DNA from: Pedobacter jejuensis | Lineage (GTDB): Bacteria; Bacteroidota; Bacteroidia; Sphingobacteriales; Sphingobacteriaceae | Assembly: GCF_003725795.1 (NCBI RefSeq) | Contig: NZ_RBEE01000001.1 | Location: 1-64,000 of the forward strand | Reading direction: 5' to 3' | DNA: 64,000 nucleotides | Part shown: piece after piece, positions 33,901 to 42,308 of the stretch | Layout of the letters: the number at the start of each line of letters is the position of its first letter | Numbering within the stretch: the first letter of the stretch is position 1 | Made by a program: the position numbers and the translations under genes | The notes under the pieces: generated by a model | Database searches by the model: none | Told to the model about the DNA's origin: nothing | Seen by the model: only the letters and a program-made list of their open reading frames with translations

Positions 33901-34171
33901 GACAGCTGCGGGATTTAAACAATTAAAACTGGGTAAAATCATTGGAACTGAAACTTACCGCTGGATAATTTTCACTTCTGCAAAAGGTTTGGTAGATGGT
34001 TCTTCTTACCGTTTACCATCGTGGGGCTGTTATACCATGGATGGAAAAAACATCGAAAAGGAAGGTGTTAAGCCAGATATCTTTGTAAAAAACACTTTTG
34101 AAGATAGACTCGCCGATAAGGATCCTCAGTTAGAAAAAGCTGTTGCGGAGATTTTGAAGGATTTGAAATAA
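30980..34171 (+). CDS. Tricorn-type S41 protease
   Basis: A secreted protein of about 1063 residues. After the signal peptide MIKTLLKSLAAIAFLLPFHS comes a long beta-propeller region with repeated TPDAQTIVFSYDGDIW-like and SPDGKWMAFSSN-like blades, a Lys/Thr/Pro-rich linker (around 540-580), a PDZ-like segment (GVNVKPGDVLIAVNGTQV), and a C-terminal S41 protease domain with the nucleophile in NEQSLSDAEMTAAGF and GTETYRW. Tricorn-like proteases degrade peptides. Here the signal peptide points to the periplasm or cell exterior. The frame extends upstream to 30881, but the ATG at 30980 gives the signal peptide. A long hairpin follows the stop. Confidence 0.9.
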   Translation: MIKTLLKSLAAIAFLLPFHSFAQGQTYFAAYPALTPDAQTIVFSYDGDIWKVAVKGGSASRITAMQGEEINPKISPDGKWMAFSSNQYGNYDVYLMSLAGGDIKQLTFNDASDEVDNWSWDSKTIYFTSGRFNSFSSYKVAVSGGTAVRLFENYFNTTHHIAEAPDGELFFSDTWESYRFANRKHYKGAYNPDIQSYNPKTKAYKQYTNYIGKDFWTSVDSKGNVFFVSDEGNEEYNLYTFLGGKKTALTNFDTSIKRPFVSANGTTIVFEKDYQLFTYDVATKKTEKVNISTSRNQVLTKAQEYDVKGNISAFDVASDGKKMAFVSRGELFVSDADGKFIRKITNGGERAMQCKWLADNKTILFCQTWNGFQNWFTITGDGKGTPKQITKDKANNRDITLNKTKTMGVYLSGRNELKLLDLKTFESKTLVTDEFWAIQSSTPSFSPNDEYVLFTAYRNFEQDILVHNIKGNKTINLTNTGVTETDAAWSPDGKYIYFTSARTEPAYPSGSENVHIYRMALNNYDAPYRSDKFDDLFKETAPEPKDVKPAVTDKKTTKTTDTAKKKTDAKPTPKPASIITINTQNILDRVELVSPAFGSQFGTDVFAKGDKTYVFYSSNHEGGKFGIYRTVIEPFEANRTEKVGEGEGYSIVQSGDKFFTLAGGAISKYNIDGNKLDKIEHAYKFARNLNAEFNQMFYETWVGLDENFYDENFHGVDWEKMKNRYAAYLPYVNNRSDVRILLNDMLGELNSSHMGFNSSGAEERKNLTYITNQTGIMFENENPYKVERLVAKSNASYSGVNVKPGDVLIAVNGTQVDDKMDIDFYFSKPSLDKEMTLTFSRAGKETFVNIHPQNSGTLKNNLYDEWIARNKTNVDKWGNNRIAYSYMKNMGSGELERFLLDMVEQEENKDAIILDLRYNTGGNVHDAVLKFLSQKPYLKWKYRGGKMAPQSNFGPAVKPIVLLVNEQSLSDAEMTAAGFKQLKLGKIIGTETYRWIIFTSAKGLVDGSSYRLPSWGCYTMDGKNIEKEGVKPDIFVKNTFEDRLADKDPQLEKAVAEILKDLK

Positions 34172-34182
34172 GGTATTGATAA

Positions 34183-34232
34183 ATTGCTGGATTGTTGTGT
34201 TGCGTAAAATGTAACCGAAACAATTCAGCAAT
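34183..34232 (+). terminator. Long-loop hairpin after the Tricorn-like gene
   Basis: ATTGCTGGATTGTT (34183-34196) pairs with AACAATTCAGCAAT (34219-34232), one G-U pair, across a 22-base loop. No T-run follows, so it may protect the 3' end more than terminate. Confidence 0.4.
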
Positions 34233-34306
34233 AAAACAATTCGTCCATCTTAACTTTCGATTTTCCTATTCTTTTCCGTTTCTTTGGGGTTGAATTATTT
34301 TAGCAC

Positions 34307-35053
34307 ATGGCAAATTTATTAACAGACAGAGCTTTTTGGGTAAATTATTGGGAAAGAAAAAAGGGACTTGCTGTTGAATTACCATCCGATTACGTTTTTC
34401 ATCGCCAGCTGGCAGATATTATCAATAAAAACAAGGTGAAAAACGCGATTGAATTGGGCGGTTTCCCTGGATATTATGCTGTTTTCTTAAAAAAATACTT
34501 CAAAATTGATGTTACACTTTTGGATTATTTTGTTCATCCGCCCGTTGTAAATGAGCTGCTTGATAAAAATGGTTTAACCGAAAAAGACATTCACATCGTC
34601 GAAACGGATTTGTTTAATTATGTGCCAGAACAACAATATGACTTGGTTTTGAGTTGTGGTTTAATTGAACACTTTAATGATACAGCAGATATAATTAATC
34701 GCCACATTGCTTTCGTAAAACCAGGCGGAACTTTGTTCATTACTTTGCCAAATTTCAAAGCTGTTAACGGATGGTTTCAAAAAAACTTCGATAAAGAAAA
34801 TTACGATAAACACAATATCGATAGCATGAACCCTGAGCTGCTGAAGTCAATTTGCGAAAAAGCTGGCTTAAAAGAAGTGAAGGCTGGTTATTTTGGTAAG
34901 TTTAGTGTTTGGTTAGAAAATGAATCTCAAAAATCAACAGGTGTTCGCTTATTCAAAAAACTTGTATGGCTTAGCGGAAAAGTTTTTACAAAGATTATTC
35001 CTTTCGAAAGCAAAAGCTTGTCGCCATATATTATTTTAGAAGCAAGAAAGTAA
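34307..35053 (+). CDS. Class I SAM-dependent methyltransferase
   Basis: A 248-residue methyltransferase. Motif I is AIELGGFPGYYAVFLKKYF (about 46-64), an acidic residue closes motif II (VTLLDYF), and the catalytic-region segment is YDLVLSCGLIEHFNDTADII with KPGGTLFITLPNF. The acceptor is not predictable. It stands alone on the plus strand, facing the fucosidase gene with only a base between the ends, inside a surface-glycan neighbourhood where methylation of sugars or lipids would fit. Confidence 0.85.
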   Translation: MANLLTDRAFWVNYWERKKGLAVELPSDYVFHRQLADIINKNKVKNAIELGGFPGYYAVFLKKYFKIDVTLLDYFVHPPVVNELLDKNGLTEKDIHIVETDLFNYVPEQQYDLVLSCGLIEHFNDTADIINRHIAFVKPGGTLFITLPNFKAVNGWFQKNFDKENYDKHNIDSMNPELLKSICEKAGLKEVKAGYFGKFSVWLENESQKSTGVRLFKKLVWLSGKVFTKIIPFESKSLSPYIILEARK

Positions 35054-35054
35054 A

Positions 35055-36506
35055 TTACGGTGTCTTTTTATAAATCCCAAATTCGCTTAGCGTAATACAA
35101 ACCGGCGATTTTGTAATGTTTAATCTAATTTTTGAAGTGGTAACTGGCTTATCCAATTTGATTAATCGCTTAGCGCCAACACTTGTTCCATCGTATATTT
35201 TCTTCCACTCATAATTTTCGAAAACCTCGATATTAAATTCCTCTATTCTTTGTCCTAAAGGAATATATTCCTGCAGGCTGATGATGTCGAAAGTTTTATC
35301 AGTTTTTAAGTCAAACTCTAGTTTCGCTGTGTGGATATTATCTGCTGTGGCCCAATAAGTCTGCTTGTTGTTATCTAAAAGTTTAGCAACACCAAAAGCG
35401 TTACCCCGAATATTATTAGCCTTTACAGTTGCTTTCACAGCTAAATTATTTGCAAAGGTATGTTTAACCATATCACCGAATACCTTTAAAGATGCTACAT
35501 CATCCTCATGCAATTGTCCGCGGGTATCGGGCGCTAAGCCTAAATCTAAACCAGCGCCATGGCCAACGCTTTGCAAATACAAATCAAACAAGGTTTCAGG
35601 TGTTTTTGGTTTTTCTGAAGGGTGATAAAACCAGCCTTTTCTTAGCGGTACATCGCATTCCGCAGGCATCCAATATTTACCATTTCTTATACCCATCGGA
35701 CTTTGAGGGTAATTTGCTTGCCCTGGAACAGCCACATTTTTTCCTTCAGGGGGAAGGGGCGTAAAAGTTGCCCAACTGGTTTCTGCTGCGGTTCCATCTT
35801 CACTACCAACCCAACGAATATCCAGTCCAATATCACTAAAAATATTCGCCATAGGCTGCATTTTTCTGGTGATGCCCCATGTGTTATTCCAATCGTAGTA
35901 AGTAGTGTTATCTATCGAGCGTTTTTCTTTAGCACCGCCATAATACCCATCTCCGCCATTTGCGCCATCATGCCAGCTCATAAAAAGGTTTCCGTAATTG
36001 CTATAAAGCTCTTTAAGCTGTGCCTGATAAATGGCTAAATATTTTGATGTACCATAATTAGCATTATTTCTATCCCACGGAGAACAGTAAACCCCAAAAC
36101 TTAATCCGTTTTTTCTAACTGCCTGTTCAATTTCCTTTACCAAATCACCTTTTCCATCCCTGAACGGGCTTTTAGAAATATTATATTCAGTGGTTTTAGT
36201 CGGCCAAAGTGCGAAACCATCGTGATGTTTAGCAACCAAAATAATGCCTTTCAGCCCACCTGCTTTAGCTGCTTTTATTATTTGTTCTGCATTAAAATCT
36301 GTGGGGTTAAATGTTTTTGGGTCAGCATCACCGAATCCCCATTCTTTATTTTCGAAGGTGGTTGGCGTGAAATGTATTAATCCATAAACTTCAATATCAT
36401 GCCATGCAAGCTGCCTTTTGGAAGGTAGAGCTCCATAAGGTTTGGGTGCAGTTTGAGCATTTGTTAGTGTAGTAAATGAAAGAAGTAGGATGGTTAGCCA
36501 TTTCAT
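35055..36506 (-). CDS. Alpha-L-fucosidase (GH29)
   Basis: A 483-residue secreted glycoside hydrolase with signal peptide MKWLTILLLSFTTLTNAQTA. GH29 features are LAWHDIEVYGLIHF, ILVAKHHDGFALWPTKTTEY, SFGVYCSPWDRN and the nucleophile region LFMSWHDGANGG (Asp about residue 178). The C-terminal 130 residues look like a carbohydrate-binding discoidin-like domain (FDIISLQEYIPLGQRIEEF). It releases alpha-linked fucose from host or algal/plant glycans. No SusC/SusD pair is adjacent, so it is not a classical PUL here. Confidence 0.9.
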   Translation of the reverse strand: MKWLTILLLSFTTLTNAQTAPKPYGALPSKRQLAWHDIEVYGLIHFTPTTFENKEWGFGDADPKTFNPTDFNAEQIIKAAKAGGLKGIILVAKHHDGFALWPTKTTEYNISKSPFRDGKGDLVKEIEQAVRKNGLSFGVYCSPWDRNNANYGTSKYLAIYQAQLKELYSNYGNLFMSWHDGANGGDGYYGGAKEKRSIDNTTYYDWNNTWGITRKMQPMANIFSDIGLDIRWVGSEDGTAAETSWATFTPLPPEGKNVAVPGQANYPQSPMGIRNGKYWMPAECDVPLRKGWFYHPSEKPKTPETLFDLYLQSVGHGAGLDLGLAPDTRGQLHEDDVASLKVFGDMVKHTFANNLAVKATVKANNIRGNAFGVAKLLDNNKQTYWATADNIHTAKLEFDLKTDKTFDIISLQEYIPLGQRIEEFNIEVFENYEWKKIYDGTSVGAKRLIKLDKPVTTSKIRLNITKSPVCITLSEFGIYKKTP

Positions 36507-36587
36507 GCTGATGGGATTTGCAACTAAAGTACAAAGAATATCAATTATCGCTAATGGAATTTTGGATTATTTAAATTAAATTCGAGT

Positions 36588-36791
36588 ATGGAAACGATAG
36601 TAGTACATCCTGAAAATTTAGAACAGCTTGAAGTTTTAAAAGCTTTTATGGAAGAGCAAAATATTAATTTTGAAGTTGAGCAGAATGAAATTCCACTTGC
36701 TATAATAAACGAAATAGAACTTTCGAGAAAAGAAGCAAAAGATGACGAAATTCTCAACAGTAAAGCAAATGTTAGATCTTTAGTATTTTAA
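36588..36791 (+). CDS. Antitoxin-like protein (ParE partner)
   Basis: A 67-residue protein opening METIVVHPENLEQLEVLKAF, the start typical of the small antitoxins that pair with ParE/RelE toxins in Bacteroidota (commonly METIxVxPxNxEQLxxLKAFMK). The rest is acidic and helical. It ends one base before the toxin-like start. A minus-strand frame across the same bases is a shadow. Confidence 0.72.
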   Translation: METIVVHPENLEQLEVLKAFMEEQNINFEVEQNEIPLAIINEIELSRKEAKDDEILNSKANVRSLVF

Positions 36792-36792
36792 A

Positions 36793-36981
36793 GTGACAAT
36801 AGTTTATACTTCAAGAGCAAAATTTACTCTTCTTGCATGCTATAAATTAGTTTTGGATAAATGGGGAGAAACTCATGCAAATATATTTGAATTAAAGGTA
36901 GAATCAATTTTATTGAAAATTTCTAAAAATCCATATCTCTATCGTCCAACTATTTTTGGAGAAAATGTAAGAATTGCATAA
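36793..36981 (+). pseudogene. Truncated RelE/ParE-family toxin
   Basis: A 62-residue frame with a GTG start. VYTSRAKFTLLACYKLVLDK and KISKNPYLYRPTIFGENVRIA track the first two thirds of the ParE fold, which normally continues about 30 residues to a final strand with VISKQ..LFY and W/RQ residues. A TAA follows immediately after NVRIA, and the converging glycosyltransferase gene ends a few bases later, so the lost tail is not present nearby. It is probably inactive as a toxin, which would explain survival of a weak pair. Confidence 0.68.
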
Positions 36982-36988
36982 ATAGTAC

Positions 36989-37894
36989 CTAACTTTTATT
37001 CATCTTTTCCTTAACAAATCGCTTTATTCTTTCCCAAAGATTTCCTTTACGGTTTGACAAGAAGTTTTTTATGGTTTGATAAGCCGCTGGATTTTCTTCA
37101 ATTACAGCAGGAAATTCGGTTATTGGTTTAGGGTTGATGATAACATTATAAATATCATTAATGCCCGAATGAACGCCTGTTCCGTCGTGACCGATATTGT
37201 TAACTAATGATTGGGACGGATTTAACGTTAAACCACCTTTTAAAAAGATTGAAGCGTACCAACGAATTGCCCAGCTATTATTTTTGCCGCTTTTGAATTC
37301 CTGCATCTGTTTCCAAAAATTCATGGTATTATCAATAGCAAAGGCTGATTTTTTCTTCCCATCAAATTGCTTTATCAAGGTGTCAATATCCGGTTCAAAA
37401 TTTTTCCAGGCCCTTGCCCAGGTTGCCCAACCCCAACTTGTTGCTGCTCGATAGAAAAATGTTTCTGGAAGTTCGTCGTGTTTTAATGGATACATATATG
37501 CACCGATATGCATCACTTTATCTTCGTTTGCATAACGAGTTAAACCTTCGTTAAAATAGGTTAAGGTATGCGGAGAGGTGACTAAGTCATCTTCGAAAAC
37601 AATTACTTTTCCATAATCATTTATTAATTGGGTAACGCCAGCAATAACCGAGTTTGCTAAACCAGAGTTGGTTTTACGTTCTATAACTCTTACCGATTTA
37701 AAGCCATCAATTTTATTAATAATAGCCCTAACTTCTGCAACTTTCTCCTCATCCTGCTTGGTTTTTGCGCCATCAGAAAATATAAACAATTTACTTTCTG
37801 CTGCAAGATTATTCTGTTGCAAAAACTTAATCGTTCGTTCGGTATGTTTCGGACGATTGTAAACAAATAGTGCTATTGGAGCAAGGTTTTGCAT
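36989..37894 (-). CDS. Glycosyltransferase (GNT-I-like, nucleotide-sugar)
   Basis: A 301-residue GT-A protein. N-terminal LAPIALFVYNRPKHTERTIK, FIFSDGAK and KVIVFEDDLVTSPHTL (acidic DxD-like motif, about 95-110), with AATSWGWATWARAWKNFE and WAIRWYASIFLKGGLTLNPS are as in enzymes annotated in Bacteroidota as nucleotide-diphospho-sugar transferases. It probably adds a sugar during glycan or glycoprotein assembly. The gene converges on the truncated toxin and is separated from the GxxExxY gene by 133 bases with nothing recognisable. Confidence 0.85.
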   Translation of the reverse strand: MQNLAPIALFVYNRPKHTERTIKFLQQNNLAAESKLFIFSDGAKTKQDEEKVAEVRAIINKIDGFKSVRVIERKTNSGLANSVIAGVTQLINDYGKVIVFEDDLVTSPHTLTYFNEGLTRYANEDKVMHIGAYMYPLKHDELPETFFYRAATSWGWATWARAWKNFEPDIDTLIKQFDGKKKSAFAIDNTMNFWKQMQEFKSGKNNSWAIRWYASIFLKGGLTLNPSQSLVNNIGHDGTGVHSGINDIYNVIINPKPITEFPAVIEENPAAYQTIKNFLSNRKGNLWERIKRFVKEKMNKS

Positions 37895-38027
37895 GTTAGT
37901 TTTTTGCCATTTAAGAAATCGCTAATTTCTAGTTTAATATATTTTTTTTCTAATTGGGTGAGGTATTGCAACTTAAATCTTTACCATTTAAGGAATATAA
38001 GGTTCATATAAGTTGGATTCAAAAATA

Positions 38028-38438
38028 TTAATAAATGGATTCGTAAATCTCGTTTACATAAGTTTTTTGTCCCTCGTTAAAAATGTGTAAGCAATTAAAA
38101 TTTATCATTAATCCCATTGGCTGTTTCAATAGTTTCATGTAAGTTAATAATTGAGCAACATGAATAGGCTGAACTCGCTCCACAGACTTGAACTCGACAA
38201 TCAAGGTATCTTCAATCAACAAATCACAACGTAATTCTGCATCTAGCTCTAATCCTTTATAATTTATGGGTATCGTCATCTCAGATTTAAAACTAATATT
38301 TCTCGATTTTAGCTCATGAATCATGCATTTATGATACGTACACTCTAGCAAGCCTGGCCCCAAGGCCTTATGAACTTCAATAGCTGCTCCGTTTACTTTG
38401 TAAACTAAATTTTTTAAATAGTCTCTGGTCAATATCAT
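38028..38438 (-). CDS. GxxExxY protein
   Basis: A 136-residue member of the GxxExxY family, named for the motif seen here as GPGLLECTY (about 27-35). Members have a PD-(D/E)xK-like fold, and the acidic/lysine positions are in ELRCDLLIEDTLIVEFKSVE. Function is unknown. Family members are common in Bacteroidota, often single genes near mobile or glycan DNA. No partner gene is visible. It has a 105-base gap to the methyltransferase gene. Confidence 0.88.
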   Translation of the reverse strand: MILTRDYLKNLVYKVNGAAIEVHKALGPGLLECTYHKCMIHELKSRNISFKSEMTIPINYKGLELDAELRCDLLIEDTLIVEFKSVERVQPIHVAQLLTYMKLLKQPMGLMINFNCLHIFNEGQKTYVNEIYESIY

Positions 38439-38543
38439 ATTATTCTATTTAGAAAAATAACTTAAAATGGATGTTTTTATGAATAGAGACTTAATGAAAC
38501 ATGAGCTTATATTTTCTTACATTTCTTATATGGTATGTTGAAT

Positions 38544-39305
38544 TTAAAATATATGCAGATTAGAATCCGATTTTTGTGTTAAAACCGTATAAGCATTAGC
38601 AAATTGTTCCTTCTTTTTTCTCCCTAAAAAATTTCCTAAAGCCTTTTTAATACGATACTCTAACTCAATTTTTAAATTTTTGCTAAAAGTTTTTGGTGCC
38701 TTTCTGTTAACAAACTCATTAAATTTAACAGTTTCTGGTGTTGTCATAGAAACCTTATCCTCTAAAATTTCCAGGCCTTCGCTCTGCAGTAAAAATCGAA
38801 GTGAAGTTGGGGTGTACATGTTAATATGCCCATAATCCAGAAAGTGTTTCATTCTCGAATCTACACCAAAACGATAATCCTTTGGCACTTCTACAACGAG
38901 GTATTTTGCAACCCTTTTTAGTTCACGAAGTAAAATTCTTTCATGCTCTACGTGTTCTAAAACATGTGCAAGTATCACTAAATCAAAGGTGTCATCTTCA
39001 TATGGAATTTTATATCCATCAAATGTTTGCGCTTCCTTTAGTAATGATAATTTTCTGTCTTTAATAATATCAACGCCGCTTTGTGCAATTTCCAAAGCAT
39101 ATAATTCGGGTGCAAACTTCCATTCGTCTAGGAAATGAAGGATACTTCCATCACCAGCACCAACTTCTAAAACCTTCTTCGGCTTAATCGCTTTGCAAAC
39201 ATCAACAATGTTTTGGGCTTTGTATTTTGCGCCAAGCATTCGCCAGGCTACATCGCTATTGGTGTAAAAATTATCGTAGGCAGTTTTTACTTCTTCGCTT
39301 ATCAT
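38544..39305 (-). CDS. Class I SAM-dependent methyltransferase
   Basis: A 253-residue methyltransferase. Motif I VLEVGAGDGSILHFL (about 44-58), motif II YALEIAQSGVDIIK, and DTFDLVILAHVLEHVEHERI with KYLVVEVPKDYRFG. It belongs to the group often found in O-antigen or exopolysaccharide clusters that methylates sugars. It is followed by a short gap and lies downstream of the methyltransferase-like gene and flippase on the same strand. Confidence 0.88.
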   Translation of the reverse strand: MISEEVKTAYDNFYTNSDVAWRMLGAKYKAQNIVDVCKAIKPKKVLEVGAGDGSILHFLDEWKFAPELYALEIAQSGVDIIKDRKLSLLKEAQTFDGYKIPYEDDTFDLVILAHVLEHVEHERILLRELKRVAKYLVVEVPKDYRFGVDSRMKHFLDYGHINMYTPTSLRFLLQSEGLEILEDKVSMTTPETVKFNEFVNRKAPKTFSKNLKIELEYRIKKALGNFLGRKKKEQFANAYTVLTQKSDSNLHIF

Positions 39306-39322
39306 AAATCAAAATATGAAGT

Positions 39323-39970
39323 TTAAATGCCTAAACAGTTGTCCGCCTTGTAAAAAACCGATGTTGCTTTTTCATAAAACAAGCCTGGCGAAATTCCGCT
39401 GAAACTGATTTCTTTAAACCCTTTCTCTTGCAGGAAAATTCTTGCTTGGTGGTATGTTCGGCGTTCACTATCATCCAAAACCATTACCCCATTTGCTGAT
39501 AAAGCATCTACACTATATTTACAACAGTTTACTCTATCGCGACCATCAACAATAATAATGTCGAATTTCTTATTTAGCAAAGTTGCCTTTTTAGCATACT
39601 CGCCATCTCGCTCCAAATGGCAGAAAATCATTTCAGCATTTGCCGGACTGCTATTTTTAACTTTATCAAACCAACCTTTGTCATGCTCTACAGCGGTAAC
39701 TGTACCGGCTCTTTCTGCATAAAATAAAGTAGAATTGCCTGAACCATATTCGAAAATATGATGGGTTTTTTCTATTCGAAAATTTATAAAATCGATGAAA
39801 GAATAGGTTACCCACGGAAGTGCATTGCCTTTTCCATCAACCGCCTGTTTTTTATCGAATGCAGTAAACCAGCCAATGCTGTTTAAATAGCCTTTGTGTC
39901 CGTAAGATAATAATGCTTTAAGCCTGTTTGGCTTCGCAATTAATGTTGTTAATGCTTTTAGAGTACTCAA
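39323..39970 (-). CDS. SAM-methyltransferase-like protein
   Basis: A 215-residue protein with a Rossmann-type core: IFEYGSGNSTLFYAERAG (motif I), VTAVEHDKGWF, and FDIIIVDGRDRVNC, then GVMVLDDSERRTYHQA. It fits a class I methyltransferase fold with unknown acceptor. The start is TTG at 39970, and TTGA is shared with the flippase stop TGA, so translation is probably coupled. No in-frame ATG lies close enough to replace it. Confidence 0.78.
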   Translation of the reverse strand: MSTLKALTTLIAKPNRLKALLSYGHKGYLNSIGWFTAFDKKQAVDGKGNALPWVTYSFIDFINFRIEKTHHIFEYGSGNSTLFYAERAGTVTAVEHDKGWFDKVKNSSPANAEMIFCHLERDGEYAKKATLLNKKFDIIIVDGRDRVNCCKYSVDALSANGVMVLDDSERRTYHQARIFLQEKGFKEISFSGISPGLFYEKATSVFYKADNCLGI

Positions 39971-41286
39971 TGTTTAAATATTTTTTGAAATGCCGTGACC
40001 AAAAATAACGATTTTAACATCATAATACCTTGGTGGCGGGTTTTCGGGATTAATAAAAGGTAGAATGTAGATACGAAGCAGGCAACTAGGGTAGCTAATG
40101 AAGCTCCTACTCCGGCGTATTTGGGAATAAGCCAAAGGTTTAAAAGTATGTTTACAATAGCGCCAGCTGCTGTTCTATAAAAAGAAATTTTAGTATATCC
40201 TTCAGCAATAAGATATTGAGAACTTGCCATTCCTAAAAACACAAAAATACCCGACCAGATATGGATTGAAAGCATTATTCCGGCACCGTCGTATTTTCCA
40301 CTGTAAGCAATGTGAATAATATCAGCGGCAAAAAAACTAATAAACAAGGCTATAGGAATATTGATGTACACTAATAAATCGTAAAGATTCCCCAAGCGTT
40401 TTTTATACCTTACTAAATCAGTTTTACGGGCATTAAGTAAAGCAGGAAAAACAGATGTTATTATTGCGGTTGGTATAAAATACCAGGCCTCACTTAAGTT
40501 TTGCGCACTACTATAAATTCCTACTGCCTTGCTTCCAACACTCTTCAACATTACCACATCAATCTTCATATAAATCGTAACCATCACAGCAGAAAGTATA
40601 AGTGGCGAGGATTTTTTTAATAATAATTTTGCTCTTGTTTTATTAAAACTCCAATTAAATATGTTTAAGCCTCGTTTTTGATAGGCGATAATTAATCCAA
40701 TTGCTAAAACAACAGCATCCAGTATATATGCCACAACGATATAAATTAACGGCAAACTGAAAGCTATTATTAAAATCTTGAAAATGGAGGTAACTACTAA
40801 ACTAATGTTCTGCACCTGAACAACATATTTCGATTGAACCTGAGATTGAAAATAAGAATCAATAACATTAAACGACTTGAAAAAAGAGGCAAAGGAAAGT
40901 AATGCGATTAACAATACAAGTGATTCTCCGGGATTGGAGGATAAGGAATGACTAATTAGATAAATTCCGATGGCAATGGGAATTAGCAAGCCATTCGTAA
41001 TTATTCTTAACCACAAAGAAGTGCCTAATATCTCATCTCTTTTGCCAGGCTCCTGAATAACTTCACGGATGATAAATGTATCGAGCCCTAAACCGCCAAC
41101 GGCTGCTAATATAGCCACCAAGGATAATCCGAAACTTAAATTTCCAAATAAAATTGGCCCCAGGTATGTAGTTATGGCAAGATTTACCACCAGGCTGATA
41201 ATCTTTCCAAACATCAACCAACCCGTATTTTTTAAATACTTGTTAAATGCTTCCTCATCAAAACCTTTTATGGTGGGTAATTTCAT
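39967..41286 (-). CDS. Oligosaccharide flippase family protein (Wzx-like)
   Basis: A 439-residue polytopic membrane protein of the polysaccharide transport (MATE-like/MOP) superfamily. The N-terminus FGKIISLVVNLAITTYLGPI with FGNLSFGLSLVAILAAVGGLG is typical of Wzx flippases, followed by about 12 hydrophobic segments. It moves lipid-linked repeat units across the inner membrane. It is the first gene of a minus-strand set with two methyltransferase-like genes, an operon for glycan export and modification. No Wzy polymerase gene was recognised nearby. Confidence 0.9.
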   Translation of the reverse strand: MKLPTIKGFDEEAFNKYLKNTGWLMFGKIISLVVNLAITTYLGPILFGNLSFGLSLVAILAAVGGLGLDTFIIREVIQEPGKRDEILGTSLWLRIITNGLLIPIAIGIYLISHSLSSNPGESLVLLIALLSFASFFKSFNVIDSYFQSQVQSKYVVQVQNISLVVTSIFKILIIAFSLPLIYIVVAYILDAVVLAIGLIIAYQKRGLNIFNWSFNKTRAKLLLKKSSPLILSAVMVTIYMKIDVVMLKSVGSKAVGIYSSAQNLSEAWYFIPTAIITSVFPALLNARKTDLVRYKKRLGNLYDLLVYINIPIALFISFFAADIIHIAYSGKYDGAGIMLSIHIWSGIFVFLGMASSQYLIAEGYTKISFYRTAAGAIVNILLNLWLIPKYAGVGASLATLVACFVSTFYLLLIPKTRHQGIMMLKSLFLVTAFQKIFKH

Positions 41287-41394
41287 TATCGCAAAGATGT
41301 GAAAAATTGTTTGTCGCTTTGTAACCTATATATAATCTGTAAAGAAAACATTTAAAGCAATAAAGCGTTAATAATTAAACTAATATAATAGGTT

Positions 41395-42294
41395 ATGAAA
41401 CAATTCAGAATTATCTCCTGCGTTTTCTCCTTTCTATTAATTTTTACAGCATGTAAAAAAGATAGTGATGCTGTTAAAGAACCTGAAATTTCCGAGACCT
41501 GGCAGGAACACTGGTTTGAGCACAATCAAATACTTAATAGCGTTTTTTCTAATGATGATTTAATCGTTTTCTACGATAAGGATGTAAATAAATCCGTTAC
41601 CTGGCCCAACGATTATTTAACAAAAGTTTGGCAATATACCAAAACTGTTTACGGTAGTTTTGGTTCAAATAAAAAGTTATATGCCATTTTTCATACTGGC
41701 AAATATGGAGGAGGGCATCCTTCAAATTATTTTGAAGCCAGCCATGATAATAGAAATGTGATTGATGTTGGTCTGGTAGATCCCAAAGCATGGGAGGGAT
41801 TTACAGCAAATGAAAAAGACATTGTAACTCATGAAGTTGGCCACATTGTAGAATTTGCTTCCAAAGGAAAACACAACTCGCCAGCCTTTAAAATTTGGGG
41901 CGATAGTAAGTGGATGGAAATTTATCAGTACGATGTGTATAAAAATCTGGGTATGGCGAGTGATGCAGAGCGTTGGTACAATAAGTGCATGGCTACGGTT
42001 GATAACTTCCCTAAAGCAAATACTCAGTGGTTTAAAAACTGGTTTTATCCAATATATTCAAAAAATGGCGGTACAGCTGCTCTAAATAAATTCTTTGTTT
42101 TGTTATCAGAAAACTTTCCTTCCAATGGGACAGACTATTCAAGAGATATGAATTTTGGCGAATTTGTGCATTTTTGGAGTGGTGCAGCGGGTGTAAATTT
42201 AAAAGGGCAGGCAACAATTGCTTTTGGCTGGACCACTGATATGGAAAATCAGTTTAATAAGGCCAGAACAGATTTTCCAAATGTGAAATATTAG
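41395..42294 (+). CDS. Putative zinc-protease-like lipoprotein
   Basis: A 299-residue lipoprotein (lipobox LIFTAC, Cys20, followed by KKDSD) with a zinc-binding HEVGH motif in DIVTHEVGHIVEFAS (His146, Glu147, His150). Other features: GGHPSNYFEASHDNRNVIDV and HFWSGAAGVNLKGQ. The domain is likely a small metallopeptidase, but the family is not recognised with certainty and no third zinc ligand can be named confidently. It stands alone, facing the DinB gene. Confidence 0.8.
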   Translation: MKQFRIISCVFSFLLIFTACKKDSDAVKEPEISETWQEHWFEHNQILNSVFSNDDLIVFYDKDVNKSVTWPNDYLTKVWQYTKTVYGSFGSNKKLYAIFHTGKYGGGHPSNYFEASHDNRNVIDVGLVDPKAWEGFTANEKDIVTHEVGHIVEFASKGKHNSPAFKIWGDSKWMEIYQYDVYKNLGMASDAERWYNKCMATVDNFPKANTQWFKNWFYPIYSKNGGTAALNKFFVLLSENFPSNGTDYSRDMNFGEFVHFWSGAAGVNLKGQATIAFGWTTDMENQFNKARTDFPNVKY

Positions 42295-42308
42295 TTTATT
42301 TCTTGAAA

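Noticed and set aside
36551..36757. Minus-strand Ser/Phe-rich frame opposite the antitoxin-like gene
   Set aside because: It is an antisense shadow of the plus-strand antitoxin, which has the conserved family start.
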